Of a DNA stretch of 64,000 nucleotides, positions 16,319-25,585 are shown piece after piece. The notes beneath the pieces were generated by a model. It made no database searches. It had not been told where the DNA came from and saw only the letters and a program-made list of their open reading frames with translations. The stretch's first letter is position 1; each line of letters starts with the position of its first letter. Source of the stretch: an uncultured Bacteroidales bacterium (GTDB lineage Bacteria; Bacteroidota; Bacteroidia; Bacteroidales; Bacteroidaceae); assembly GCA_902774335.1 (NCBI GenBank), contig CACYHW010000002.1:53244-117243 (forward strand). Reading direction: 5' to 3'. Both the position numbers and the translations under genes were made by a program.

Positions 16319-18597
16319 GAAAGAGTACGTTTATTTCAATCGCCCTGACTGCCGTGTCATTTCTTATGGCTGGCTGTTACCATGATTATTATGAGTTACG
16401 TGAGTCTGAATTCGGTAATCTGCCGGTAGGTTATGTGGCACCTTTGATTGACTGGGAACAGGAGGACGCTGCTGTACCAGTACACGACTTGACAATTGTT
16501 GCTGTGGGTAACGGTATATCGGATTCAAAAAGTTATGACCATATTCCGGATATTGCCAAGGATCCGTTGCAGATTCCTAAAGGTGAATATAAAGTACTCT
16601 ACAAGGTCAATATGACGGAACCTGACGGTTATGACAGGACCGATGACGTGACGGTATCTCTGATAGACTCCGCTAAGTTACCGGCCCAGGCATGGTTCGG
16701 AGTGACAAATACAATCATCAGGGCCGATACGATAGTAATAGCCGAAACAAAACTGCAACCTTTGCTCTCGGTATTAAAACTGAACATGACCAATGTGCCT
16801 ACGGGAACCGTCGTAACCATTAAACTCGGTAATGTGGCGAAGAACATCAAGCTTACAGCCAAAGACGAAAACGGACGTTACGGTGTCCCCGACAGTATCT
16901 CAATGGGATATATGGTCATTGATACACTGACAGCCGGTGATGACGGCGTAATCAGTTCGGATGAGTTGCTGCTGCCGCCTACTGTCTCAGATATTGACAG
17001 CACCGATATGATCATTGGCATTATGCTGGCCGATGGCGGTACTTTTGACTGTATATGTAATGCTCCGCGAATCGCAACAGGCTGCACATACGCTTTGAAC
17101 CTGGATTTCGATGCTCTCACAACCAGCATGAAATTCAACTCTAACTCCATAAGTCAGAGGAGAGAGGAGTGGACTGCAATACCTGACAGTTTCAAGGTAA
17201 GTGCCTATCCTACATGGCAGTTGGCTGTGCCGCTTACCATCGAGGCTGTTACCCCCGGAGCACAGGTGCGCTTTACACTGTCAGACGCCGTAGCCGCCAA
17301 CAGCGTACAGTTCAGAACCGGTAGCGGTGCCTCATGGAGTGATTGGGCTGACTATACAGGAGGCAGTGATATCGTTTTGGAACATGCCGGCGATATGGTG
17401 CAGTTCCGTGGTGACAATGCAAAGTATACCACACAAGATTATAAATACAGCAAGATCAGTTTTACCGAGGATTGTTATGTGTATGGCAATATCATGAGCC
17501 TGATAACAAGTACGGACTATATCGATTGTAACGTTTTGACAGCAACCTTTTCCTTATCCCGTCTGTTCTGCGAAAACAGTCATCTGTTGTCACATCCATC
17601 CCGAGATATTTTGCTTCCTGCTGTCACACTGACTGATTATTGCTACTATGGATTGTTTGAAGATTGTTCAGCCCTGAGCAGAGTACCGAGATTGCCGGCT
17701 GTCAATCTGGCCAAAGATTGCTACTGTTTTATGTTTGGCAATTGTGCCAGTATTGAGACCTTGCCCGAACAGATGCTTCCTGCCACCAAATTAGCTGAAT
17801 CATGCTATTTTGCGATGTTTAGTAGATGCTCGGGTCTGACCGCCTTGCCCGAAGACTTGCTTCCTGCCACTACACTGGTTTATGCTTGCTATAATAATAT
17901 GTTTGAAAGATGTACGGGCCTGAAATCCATACCTGAGAACCTGCTTCCTGCCACCACATTGGATGAAGCCTGCTACGGATACATGTTTTACCTTTGTACC
18001 GGTCTGACTACAATACCCCAGGACTTGTTGCCGGCTGTTAATCTGAAAAAATATTGCTATGACGGTATGTTCTCGGACTGTTCGGGCCTGAAATCCATTC
18101 CGGAAAAATTGCTTCCCGCAACAACACTGACTGAATCTTGTTATGCAGCAATGTTCTCTTGTTGTACGGGCCTGACTATAGTCCCTGAGAACCTGCTTCA
18201 TTCTACAACTTTGGCGGAAGGATGCTATAAGTCAATGTTTTCAAGTTGCACAAACCTTATAGGAGCTCCCAAATTGCCTGCTACTACGCTGAGCCGGTAT
18301 TGCTACAGTTGGATGTTTGCAAACTGTACCAGCTTGACTGAATCACCGGTTTTGGATGCTCGTGGTTTGGCTTATGACTGTTATGAAGAGTTGTTCTCCG
18401 GTTGTTCAAGTCTAAACAGCGTGACTTGTTTTGTTCATTACTTTTTCACTGATAACATGGCAGAGGGCCACTATTCGTATATGTATAAGTGGTTGGATGG
18501 TGTTGCCACCAACGGAACGTTAACAGTGGACGTATTAGAAGATTGGACCGACAACGATGGTTGTGTCCCTGCCGGTTGGACTATAGTGGAAAAATAA
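16315..18597 (+). CDS. Lipoprotein with ten cysteine-bearing leucine-rich-like (BspA-type) repeats
   Basis: Cell-surface lipoprotein of 760 residues. The signal MRKSTFISIALTAVSFLMAGC ends at a lipobox Cys at residue 21. Residues about 22-270 resemble fimbrillin-associated lipoproteins (DUF5119/FimB-like) in the way they begin (HDYYELRES, APLIDWEQED), but this match is weak. Residues about 430-710 hold ten tandem repeats of about 23-26 residues, each with CYxxMFxxC, a short hydrophobic turn (LTxIPE) and LLPATTL. Such repeats occur in BspA-like adhesins of gut Bacteroidales. A function in attachment is inferred from that class. Confidence 0.8.
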   Translation: MRKSTFISIALTAVSFLMAGCYHDYYELRESEFGNLPVGYVAPLIDWEQEDAAVPVHDLTIVAVGNGISDSKSYDHIPDIAKDPLQIPKGEYKVLYKVNMTEPDGYDRTDDVTVSLIDSAKLPAQAWFGVTNTIIRADTIVIAETKLQPLLSVLKLNMTNVPTGTVVTIKLGNVAKNIKLTAKDENGRYGVPDSISMGYMVIDTLTAGDDGVISSDELLLPPTVSDIDSTDMIIGIMLADGGTFDCICNAPRIATGCTYALNLDFDALTTSMKFNSNSISQRREEWTAIPDSFKVSAYPTWQLAVPLTIEAVTPGAQVRFTLSDAVAANSVQFRTGSGASWSDWADYTGGSDIVLEHAGDMVQFRGDNAKYTTQDYKYSKISFTEDCYVYGNIMSLITSTDYIDCNVLTATFSLSRLFCENSHLLSHPSRDILLPAVTLTDYCYYGLFEDCSALSRVPRLPAVNLAKDCYCFMFGNCASIETLPEQMLPATKLAESCYFAMFSRCSGLTALPEDLLPATTLVYACYNNMFERCTGLKSIPENLLPATTLDEACYGYMFYLCTGLTTIPQDLLPAVNLKKYCYDGMFSDCSGLKSIPEKLLPATTLTESCYAAMFSCCTGLTIVPENLLHSTTLAEGCYKSMFSSCTNLIGAPKLPATTLSRYCYSWMFANCTSLTESPVLDARGLAYDCYEELFSGCSSLNSVTCFVHYFFTDNMAEGHYSYMYKWLDGVATNGTLTVDVLEDWTDNDGCVPAGWTIVEK

Positions 18598-18604
18598 ATA
18601 TCAG

Positions 18605-20722
18605 TTATCGTCCGGACAGATAGAGCATCTGGCGGATCTCCTCATTGAATTTGCGGGATGCCAGAAGTTTCTCTATGGTAAGGTGCATGCGGTAACGCCA
18701 GTAGTTGTTGGAATCGGCCGGGACGTTTATACGCTCTGAGCGCGGGTCTTTGGCACGTAGCGAACTGCTCATGGAGAGCCAGTCCTGAAGCGGGAATATG
18801 GCCAGCATCGAGGGTGATGCCAGGTGGGCCGATATCACGCTGGTGCATGCGGCTACGGTCGCCTTCTGGGCCGATATCACGCTGTTGGGTTCCATTTCAT
18901 CCTCTATCCAGGTGCGCAGCACGCTCATGTCGTGAGTGGATGTGGTGCAGACCGACATGTAGGGGTAGGTGGCTGGGTCCGATACGCTTACGCCCATGTT
19001 CTTGGGCATACGCTGAACCTCAAGTGCTATGATGCGCAGACGGTCCATCACCTCGGGAACGCAGGCCGGTATCATACCCAGATCTTCACCGCACACAAGC
19101 ATATCGGTAGCCTCAATCAATGCCGGGAGCTTGGACATTGCCACGTCGCTCCAGAAACTGTTGTTGCGACTGTAGTAGAAATCATCGTGCAGACTGCGGA
19201 AAGCCTCTTTTTCATTGTCGGGCAGAGCTTTGAACATGTCCGTGTCAAAGGCCTCTATGCGCGGATGATAGGTGCCGGGACGGTGGGTATCCTCAAGGAA
19301 AAGCACATCGGTCTCAGGTTTTCCTTCAGGTGCCTTGGCATGCAGTGCGGGATTGAAGGGGAAACCGTTGTCCCATATCTCCTGCGGGGTATATGTGATG
19401 GCGGGGTTGAAGCGTCCCATCAGACCGCTGCTATACTCCAACGGCACTTCCCATATGCGGAAGAATCCCAACAGATGATCTATGCGGTAGGCGTCAAAGT
19501 AATCGGCCATCTTGCGGAAACGCTCTACAAACCAGGCGTATCCGTCAGTTGCCATGTTCTCCCAGTTGTATGTGGGCATTCCCCATTTCTGGCCATCCTT
19601 GGCAAAGGCATCTGGTGGAGCGCCGGCCTGACAGTCGGTATGGAAAAGCTCCGGATGTATCCAGACGTCGCAGCTGTGACGGTTTACGCCGATGGGTATG
19701 TCACCCTTGAGCAGGATACCTTTCCTGTTGGCATATTTCTTGACATCGGTAAGCTGTCTGTCCAGATGGAACTGTATGAAGTAGTGCTTGCGTATCTCGC
19801 GGTAACGTTCGTTGCCGGGAGTGCAGTATTTGTCAAGCAGGGCAGGGCTGTACTGCGACTCTTTCCAGGTGTCAAAGCAGGCGGTGCCGTACTTGTCACG
19901 CAGGTAGCAGTAGAGAGCGTAGGGCTCAAGCCAGCTGCGGTTTGCCGCAAAGAAGTTCTGATACTCCCTGCTCTTGAAGCACTGGTCGGCATAACGGGCG
20001 TACAGACGGTCCAGATAGTCGCTCTTGAGCCTGAATACGCGTTCGTAGTCGACCGCCGGAAGTGCGTTGAGCTCCTTGCGGAGCTTTCCGGCCTGCTTGA
20101 GGAACTCCTTGTCATCAAGTTCACCTATCAGTTCAAGGTCTATGTAGACGGGGTTGAGTGCGAACGATGAGTTGGCACTGTAGGGGTAAGAGTCGCGCCA
20201 TGTTCCGGTCATGGTGGTGTCATTGACCGGAAGGGTCTGTATGATGCTCTGACCTGTGGCTGCGGCCCAGTCCACAAGCAGCTTAAGGTCGGTAAACTGT
20301 CCTATTCCGAAATCCCTCTCGCTGCGAAGTGAGAACACGGGGATAGCCGTGCCGGCACCTTTCCAGCGGGGACGGTTGTTATGATGCACGTAGGGCAGGG
20401 CGACGGTGCGCTGCTCTATGTTCTCTCCGCCAACCTCCTTCCATCGGTCCGACAGGACCAGACGTCTGGCCTTGGTATAGGGGATGGAGTGCAGCGAGCC
20501 CTCCTCGCGACGGGTTATGTTGCCGTCGGTCTGCACCATATAGGAGTAAGTGATGTCGCCGGCGGCCATCTCGTCGTCGTCCAGGTCATAGTCGGTGAAC
20601 CAGGTGCCCTGGCCGTTGTTGTCCATGTCTATGCACAGCTGCGAGCCGTCGGGCATGTTGAGGCTCAGGTACAGGTTCTCGCCCCAACGGGTCAAATATT
20701 CAATCTGGAAGTGTATCTGCAT
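18605..20722 (-). CDS. malQ: 4-alpha-glucanotransferase (GH77 amylomaltase) with one N-terminal starch-binding module
   Basis: Enzyme of 705 residues that transfers alpha-1,4-glucan chains during maltodextrin and glycogen metabolism. Residues 1-100 look like a single CBM20-type module (FQIEYLTRWGENLYLSL). The GH77 barrel follows: GTAIPVFSLRSERDFGIGQF near 125, KGDIPIGVNRHSCDVW, YRIDHLLGFFRIWE with the nucleophile Asp, CGEDLGMIP with the acid/base Glu and STHDMSVLR with the third acidic residue. Homologues I remember from Bacteroides are nearer 890 residues with two such modules, so this one is shorter at the N-terminus. It is convergent with the repeat lipoprotein. Confidence 0.94.
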   Translation of the reverse strand: MQIHFQIEYLTRWGENLYLSLNMPDGSQLCIDMDNNGQGTWFTDYDLDDDEMAAGDITYSYMVQTDGNITRREEGSLHSIPYTKARRLVLSDRWKEVGGENIEQRTVALPYVHHNNRPRWKGAGTAIPVFSLRSERDFGIGQFTDLKLLVDWAAATGQSIIQTLPVNDTTMTGTWRDSYPYSANSSFALNPVYIDLELIGELDDKEFLKQAGKLRKELNALPAVDYERVFRLKSDYLDRLYARYADQCFKSREYQNFFAANRSWLEPYALYCYLRDKYGTACFDTWKESQYSPALLDKYCTPGNERYREIRKHYFIQFHLDRQLTDVKKYANRKGILLKGDIPIGVNRHSCDVWIHPELFHTDCQAGAPPDAFAKDGQKWGMPTYNWENMATDGYAWFVERFRKMADYFDAYRIDHLLGFFRIWEVPLEYSSGLMGRFNPAITYTPQEIWDNGFPFNPALHAKAPEGKPETDVLFLEDTHRPGTYHPRIEAFDTDMFKALPDNEKEAFRSLHDDFYYSRNNSFWSDVAMSKLPALIEATDMLVCGEDLGMIPACVPEVMDRLRIIALEVQRMPKNMGVSVSDPATYPYMSVCTTSTHDMSVLRTWIEDEMEPNSVISAQKATVAACTSVISAHLASPSMLAIFPLQDWLSMSSSLRAKDPRSERINVPADSNNYWRYRMHLTIEKLLASRKFNEEIRQMLYLSGR

Positions 20723-20859
20723 ATGTCGGTTCTGGGAGTTACAAAAATACGTTTTTTTGCTGAACCATGTCCAGACCTTGTCAAAAAACAGGGTGCAGAA
20801 AGGTTTTCAACCGATTTTTAAAAGTTATCAACAATTTCCAAAAAAGGAGAATATTTTCT

Positions 20860-20889
20860 TTTGCCGTTCTGTACTCGAAATTAATTTTG
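20860..20889 (+). promoter_or_regulatory. Promoter of the nucleobase uptake operon
   Basis: TTTG at 20860-20863, an 18-base spacer and TAATTTTG at 20882-20889 form a good Bacteroidales promoter. The predicted leader is about 47 bases before the ATG at 20942. Confidence 0.75.
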
Positions 20890-20941
20890 CTAACACGATA
20901 AAACAAAAATAAACATATCGTAACTAAAACAGTTATCAATC

Positions 20942-22330
20942 ATGGACTTAAAACAGGATGGTATCTATGATGCCAGTACCCTCGGAGGGGGAAAAATGTT
21001 AGTGCTCGGTTTCCAGCACATGTTCGCCATGTTCGGCGCGACGGTTCTTGTTCCTATTCTTACCGGACTTTCAGTTTCTGCCACGCTGCTGTTTGCAGGT
21101 ATCGGCACACTGATTTTCCATCTTTTCACCAAATTCAAGGTGCCTGCATTCCTGGGTTCTTCGTTCGCATTCCTGGGCGGTTATGCCGCAGTCAAGGGAT
21201 TCGGTGTTGAACAGGGTATGACGGAGAGTGTGGCACTGACATACGCCTGCATCGGCGTGTTCTGCGCCGGTCTGCTCTATTTCGTGCTGGCGGCACTCTT
21301 CAAGTTCTATGGTGTACGCCGTACCATGAGGTTCTTCCCTCCTGTGGTAACAGGCCCCATCATCATTTCAATCGGACTTATCCTCTCTTCAAGTGCCATC
21401 AACAACTGTATGGCTAACTGGTGGATTGCCCTGCTTGCTATCGCTATCATAGTGATCTGCAACATCTTCGGTAAGGGTATGATCAAGATTATCCCCATTA
21501 TTTTAGGTGTTATCGGCTCATATGTTGTGGCTGCTTGCTTCGGACAGGTTGATTTCAGCGCTCTTAAGGAGGCCGATTGGTTCGGTCTGCCTTTCCAGAT
21601 GGAGAACACTGCCTTTGCAGTTTTCCAGGATCCTGACTGGGCATTCATGTGGACAGCAATCATCGCTATCGTTCCCATTGCATTCGCTACAATGATCGAG
21701 CATATCGGTGATGTGTGCGCCATCTCTTCAACCTGCGACCGTAACTTTATTGCCGATCCCGGTCTGCACCGCACTCTGATGGGTGACGGCTGTGCCACAG
21801 CTCTGGCAGCCCTGTTCGGCGCTCCTGCCAACACCACATACGGTGAGAACACCGGCGTGCTCAACCTGACAAGAGTATTTGATCCCAAGGTGGTCCGCAT
21901 TGCTGCCTGCCTTGCTATAGCATTCTCATTCTGCCCCAAGTTCGCCGCCCTTATCTACGCTATGCCTACTGCAACCGTAGGCGGTGTTTCACTGGTTCTT
22001 TACGGTATGATATCGGCTGTCGGTGTACGTAACCTTGTAGAGAATAAGGTGGATTTCACCAATAACCGTAACGTGCTTATCGCCGCTCTGATACTTGTGC
22101 TTGCCATCGGTATCAATTTCGGCCCCGGAAGCATCTCATTCGGTAAGATTGCCCTGTCAGGTCTGGCTGTAGCCGCTCTTGCAGGTATCATCCTGAATGC
22201 TGTTCTTCCCGGTAACGATTTCCATTTCGGCGAGGAATACACAACAGGTAAACGTGCTTCATCGGAGATTAAGGATATGCCCGAAGAGTTCAAGAAGCCC
22301 GTTCACGACGATCCCAAATATAAAGGATAA
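20942..22330 (+). CDS. uraA: Uracil/xanthine permease family (NCS2, UraA-like)
   Basis: Inner-membrane nucleobase:H+ symporter of 462 residues with about 14 hydrophobic segments. The N-terminus KMLVLGFQHMFAMFGATVLVP is the hallmark of UraA-type NCS2 carriers. MIEHIGDVCAIS and GAPANTTYGENTGVLNLT carry the two glutamates that contact the base in UraA. It is first of three genes whose products fit outer- and inner-membrane uptake of bases and nucleosides. Uracil is the likeliest substrate; xanthine is possible. Confidence 0.92.
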   Translation: MDLKQDGIYDASTLGGGKMLVLGFQHMFAMFGATVLVPILTGLSVSATLLFAGIGTLIFHLFTKFKVPAFLGSSFAFLGGYAAVKGFGVEQGMTESVALTYACIGVFCAGLLYFVLAALFKFYGVRRTMRFFPPVVTGPIIISIGLILSSSAINNCMANWWIALLAIAIIVICNIFGKGMIKIIPIILGVIGSYVVAACFGQVDFSALKEADWFGLPFQMENTAFAVFQDPDWAFMWTAIIAIVPIAFATMIEHIGDVCAISSTCDRNFIADPGLHRTLMGDGCATALAALFGAPANTTYGENTGVLNLTRVFDPKVVRIAACLAIAFSFCPKFAALIYAMPTATVGGVSLVLYGMISAVGVRNLVENKVDFTNNRNVLIAALILVLAIGINFGPGSISFGKIALSGLAVAALAGIILNAVLPGNDFHFGEEYTTGKRASSEIKDMPEEFKKPVHDDPKYKG

Positions 22331-22365
22331 CAAACACATTTTTTCAATTATAAACTAATCGGATT

Positions 22366-23088
22366 ATGAAAAAGTTAGTAGCATTTGCAGGATTCAGCCT
22401 GCTCGCAGTTGGTGCTTTCGCACAGACAAACTTACAGGTGTTCTATGATTTCGGTGAGAACCGTAAGATGACAACAACAACACTTGAGATGTTCAAGGGT
22501 GATGATTGGGGTAGCACATTCTTCTTTGTAGATTACAACTACGCAAATAAGGATCTGCATGATATTAACGTCTACGGTACACAGAGCACATATATGGAGA
22601 TTGAGCGTGCCCTGAACTTCTGGAAGGACACACAGCTTGGTGACCTGAGCGCACATGTTGAGTTCCAGGCCGGCAATTTCGGCGCTGGCATCTCTGCACG
22701 TAACTGGTTGTTCGGTGCCGAGTATCTCCTGCATAACGCAGACTTCTCAAATACCTTTACAATCGCTCTTCTGTACAAGCATTATACAAACAGCAACGCA
22801 TCTGACACTCCCATTCAGATCTCAGGTGTTTGGGGTATGCAGGATATCTTTGGCGTAGAGGGACTCAGGTTCTCTGGCTTCTTTGATTTCTGGGGCGAGA
22901 ATCGTGATTGGACTCTGACCGACAAGACCTCATGGAAGTTCCTGTCTGAGCCTCAGCTCTGGTACAAGGTAGGTCAGTTCTTTGACTGCCCCAACCTGAA
23001 TGTAGGTGGTGAGGTTGAGCTTTCATACAACTTCAATGACAAGGGCTTTGTATGCAATCCTTGCCTTGGTGTAAAGTGGGAGTTCTAA
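22366..23088 (+). CDS. DUF5020 protein, Tsx-like nucleoside channel of the outer membrane
   Basis: Outer-membrane barrel of 240 residues with the signal peptide MKKLVAFAGFSLLAVGAFAQ. The mature protein has alternating strands such as GDDWGSTFFFVDYNY, LSAHVEFQAGNFG, LRFSGFFDFWGENRDW and a C-terminal strand ending in Phe (CLGVKWEF), the usual barrel end. DUF5020 is related to the Tsx nucleoside channel. Its place between two nucleobase permeases, 35 bases after the first and 36 before the second, supports a role in letting nucleosides or bases across the outer membrane. Confidence 0.82.
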   Translation: MKKLVAFAGFSLLAVGAFAQTNLQVFYDFGENRKMTTTTLEMFKGDDWGSTFFFVDYNYANKDLHDINVYGTQSTYMEIERALNFWKDTQLGDLSAHVEFQAGNFGAGISARNWLFGAEYLLHNADFSNTFTIALLYKHYTNSNASDTPIQISGVWGMQDIFGVEGLRFSGFFDFWGENRDWTLTDKTSWKFLSEPQLWYKVGQFFDCPNLNVGGEVELSYNFNDKGFVCNPCLGVKWEF

Positions 23089-23124
23089 ACTGAATAAAAA
23101 AGGTATTACTTAATCATCAGGATT

Positions 23125-24435
23125 ATGTCTTTCCTTAAGTTATTCGGGTTTGATCCCGCCAAGCATAGCGTCAAGACAGAGATCGTGGCCGGTCTGACCA
23201 CCTTCCTGACAATGGCTTATATCCTGTCGCTGAATCCTGACATATTCAGCGCTCTGGAGTCTGCCGGCATGCCCAAGGGTGCCGTGTTCACAGCAACCGC
23301 ACTTGCCTCACTGGTAGGTACACTCGTTATGGCATTCTATGCAAAGAAGCCTTATGCCCTGGCTCCCGGTCTGGGTCTGAACGCCTTCTTTGTTTACACT
23401 GTATGCCTGACCCTGGGTTACTCATGGCAGTTTGCTCTTACAGCTGTGTTGATTGAGGGTATTATCTTCATCATCCTTACCGTCACCAACATCCGCGAGG
23501 CTATCATCAACGCCATTCCGGCTTCGATGAAGAACGCAGTGAGCGTAGGTATCGGTCTGTTCATCGCATTCATCGGCCTTAACAACGCAGGTATCATTGT
23601 TGATGACGGCGGTACAATCATTGCTCTGGGTGACATTACCAGCGGTACAGCTCTTCTGGCTATCGTAGGTCTGATCATTACATCAGTAATGCTGATCATG
23701 AAGGTGCCCGGAGCAATGCTGATCGGTATCCTTTTGACAGCAGTTATCGGTGTTCCGTTCGGTATCACCAAATTCAACGGTCTGGTTGATGTTCCTCCTT
23801 CGATCTCAGACATAGCTCTTAAGTTCGAGTGGGACAAGATACTGTCTCTGGATATGATAGCCATTGTATTCACATTCCTCTTTGTTGATATGTTCGATAC
23901 CATCGGAACCGTAATCGGCGTATCAAAGAAGGCTGGTATGGTGAATCCCGACGGTTCAATTCCCGGCGTTAAGAAGGTTCTTATGGCCGATGCCATTGCT
24001 ACCGTTTTCGGCGCATGTGTAGGTACCAGCACCACTACAACTTATGTTGAGAGTGCATCGGGCGTTGCCAGCGGCGGACGTACAGGTCTGACAGCATTTA
24101 CCACAGCAATCTGCTTTGGTGTTTCACTGCTGTTTGCTCCTCTGTTCACTGCTATCCCCAGCGCAGCTACCGCTCCTGCCCTGATTCTGGTAGGTGTTAT
24201 GATGATGGCTCCTGTAAGAGAGATTGACTTTGACGACTTAACCGAGGCAATCCCCGCTTATGTTACCCTCATTATGATGCCTCTGGCATACAGCATCTCC
24301 GACGGTATCATGCTTGGCGTTATCTCTTATGTCCTGCTGAACGCTCTGGGCGGCAAGACCAAGAAGATCTCAGGTATGATGTGGGTTCTCGCAGTACTCT
24401 TTATATTGCGTTACCTGTTCCTGGTAGAACATTGA
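23125..24435 (+). CDS. NCS2 family purine permease (AzgA/PbuG-like)
   Basis: Inner-membrane permease of 436 residues for adenine, guanine or hypoxanthine. Features of the AzgA-like branch are TEIVAGLTTFLTMAYILSLNP near the start, PGLGLNAFFVYTVC, FLFVDMFDTIGTVIGVS and GTSTTTTYVESASGVASGGR. About 12 membrane segments are apparent. It is third in the uptake operon and followed by a strong terminator. Imported purines could be used by the hypoxanthine phosphoribosyltransferase encoded 2 kb downstream. Confidence 0.93.
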   Translation: MSFLKLFGFDPAKHSVKTEIVAGLTTFLTMAYILSLNPDIFSALESAGMPKGAVFTATALASLVGTLVMAFYAKKPYALAPGLGLNAFFVYTVCLTLGYSWQFALTAVLIEGIIFIILTVTNIREAIINAIPASMKNAVSVGIGLFIAFIGLNNAGIIVDDGGTIIALGDITSGTALLAIVGLIITSVMLIMKVPGAMLIGILLTAVIGVPFGITKFNGLVDVPPSISDIALKFEWDKILSLDMIAIVFTFLFVDMFDTIGTVIGVSKKAGMVNPDGSIPGVKKVLMADAIATVFGACVGTSTTTTYVESASGVASGGRTGLTAFTTAICFGVSLLFAPLFTAIPSAATAPALILVGVMMMAPVREIDFDDLTEAIPAYVTLIMMPLAYSISDGIMLGVISYVLLNALGGKTKKISGMMWVLAVLFILRYLFLVEH

Positions 24436-24454
24436 TGCCTTAAGGGATTAAAAA

Positions 24455-24490
24455 GATCAGGGCGGCTCCAATCCGGAAGCCGCCCTGATT
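24455..24490. terminator. Bidirectional terminator after the purine permease
   Basis: ATCAGGGCGGCT pairs with AGCCGCCCTGAT around a short loop, with A-rich sequence before and TTCTTTTA after. It separates the plus-strand operon from the converging DUF4831 gene. Confidence 0.88.
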
Positions 24491-24508
24491 CTTTTATAGC
24501 GGTATCTG

Positions 24509-25585
24509 TTATTCGTTTATTCCCTTGATGTTGCCAGTGGTGATGTCAAAGGTAATCTTTGCGTCGGCGTTCTTACCCATGATGGTGGTGGGTACCATCT
24601 CTATGTTGCCGAACTGCGCAACCCTGATGTCCTGCTCCAGGAACTCCGTGCGGTTGTTGTAGACCCTTACCGATGCGCGTCCGGGGATGCGGTAGTACAG
24701 GAAGGGGGTATCTTTCTTGTACTTGTTGGCCTGAATCTTTGAGGGCTCGGAGTAGCCGTCCATCATCTTACGGTCGGTAATGTCAATCCATACGGGCTCG
24801 CCGGCCAGATTATCCACAGGGAGCACACCGAGCTTACCCGAGAATCGGAACAGTATCTGTTTGTTCAGGGGTGCATCGGGAGTGACGTTGATGCTGAAGG
24901 TTATCTCCTCGGTCTCGGTGGTGCCGCTGAAGAGTGTGAGCAGGGCTGTCTCCTGAGCTGTCAGGGACTCCAGCATGAACTTGAGTGACTCTCCGTCGGT
25001 AGGTACAAAGTCGGCCTGTCCGCGGGTTATGGCGTTGCGGCTCTCACGTATGTTGTAAATCTCCTTGGCGGTAAGCTCGGCCATCTTGGCGGTGGAGCCG
25101 GCCATGAGTATCTCCTCGGTCATGTAGTCCTGCGGGTTGACCTTTTTGGGTGCAGGTGCTGCGGCTGGTTTTGCAGCCTGGACCGCGGTCTCCTGGGTGC
25201 GGACGTTGACAGCGCTCAGAATGCCGTCACGGGTAAGCTCAATGTAGGGCCTGTTTCCCTTTGGGCTGAAGGTGAGCGTGTAGAGATGCTCCTTGTCGGG
25301 GATGCCGGCCGAAACTATCTGCACGTCGGATATGGTCCAAATCTCCTCGGCTTTGTCGCGCACGTCGCTGAGACGGAGGTAACGCTCTGCATAACGGGAG
25401 AACTCTCCGGGCTTGAAGGTCTGTTTGCGGACCTGAACCTGTACGGTGAGCTGTGTCTTGGGCAGCCAGTAGGAAACGGCATCCTGTGTCGATCCCGGCT
25501 GATAGGCGGCCGATGATCCCTGGGCGTGGAGTGGGGTGATACCCAATGCCAGACCGAGCAATAGAACTGAATTCCTGATATTCAT
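24509..25585 (-). CDS. DUF4831 family secreted protein
   Basis: Exported protein of 358 residues with signal peptide MNIRNSVLLLGLALGITPLHAQ. The family is known mainly from Bacteroidales and has no assigned function. Visible segments include VSYWLPKTQLTVQVQV near 38, a Pro/Ala-rich linker (AAKPAAAPAPKK) near 140 and IYNIRESRNAITRGQADFVP near 180. The start overlaps the stop of the NAD(P)HX dehydratase gene (ATGA), so the two are translationally coupled, a pairing I recall from other Bacteroidales. Confidence 0.8.
   Translation of the reverse strand: MNIRNSVLLLGLALGITPLHAQGSSAAYQPGSTQDAVSYWLPKTQLTVQVQVRKQTFKPGEFSRYAERYLRLSDVRDKAEEIWTISDVQIVSAGIPDKEHLYTLTFSPKGNRPYIELTRDGILSAVNVRTQETAVQAAKPAAAPAPKKVNPQDYMTEEILMAGSTAKMAELTAKEIYNIRESRNAITRGQADFVPTDGESLKFMLESLTAQETALLTLFSGTTETEEITFSINVTPDAPLNKQILFRFSGKLGVLPVDNLAGEPVWIDITDRKMMDGYSEPSKIQANKYKKDTPFLYYRIPGRASVRVYNNRTEFLEQDIRVAQFGNIEMVPTTIMGKNADAKITFDITTGNIKGINE

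Noticed and set aside
16315-18597. CRISPR-like periodic repeats
   Set aside because: The periodicity is in a coding frame and at the protein level (CYxxMFxxC); the DNA units are not identical and there are no spacers.
18824-20170. 448-residue open frame on the plus strand
   Set aside because: Shadow of the GH77 gene on the opposite strand, whose catalytic motifs are intact.
20825-20835. DnaA-box-like sequence (TTATCAACA)
   Set aside because: A single imperfect box beside the nucleobase operon, with no cluster, no A/T-rich unwinding region and no dnaA or dnaN nearby, so not an origin.
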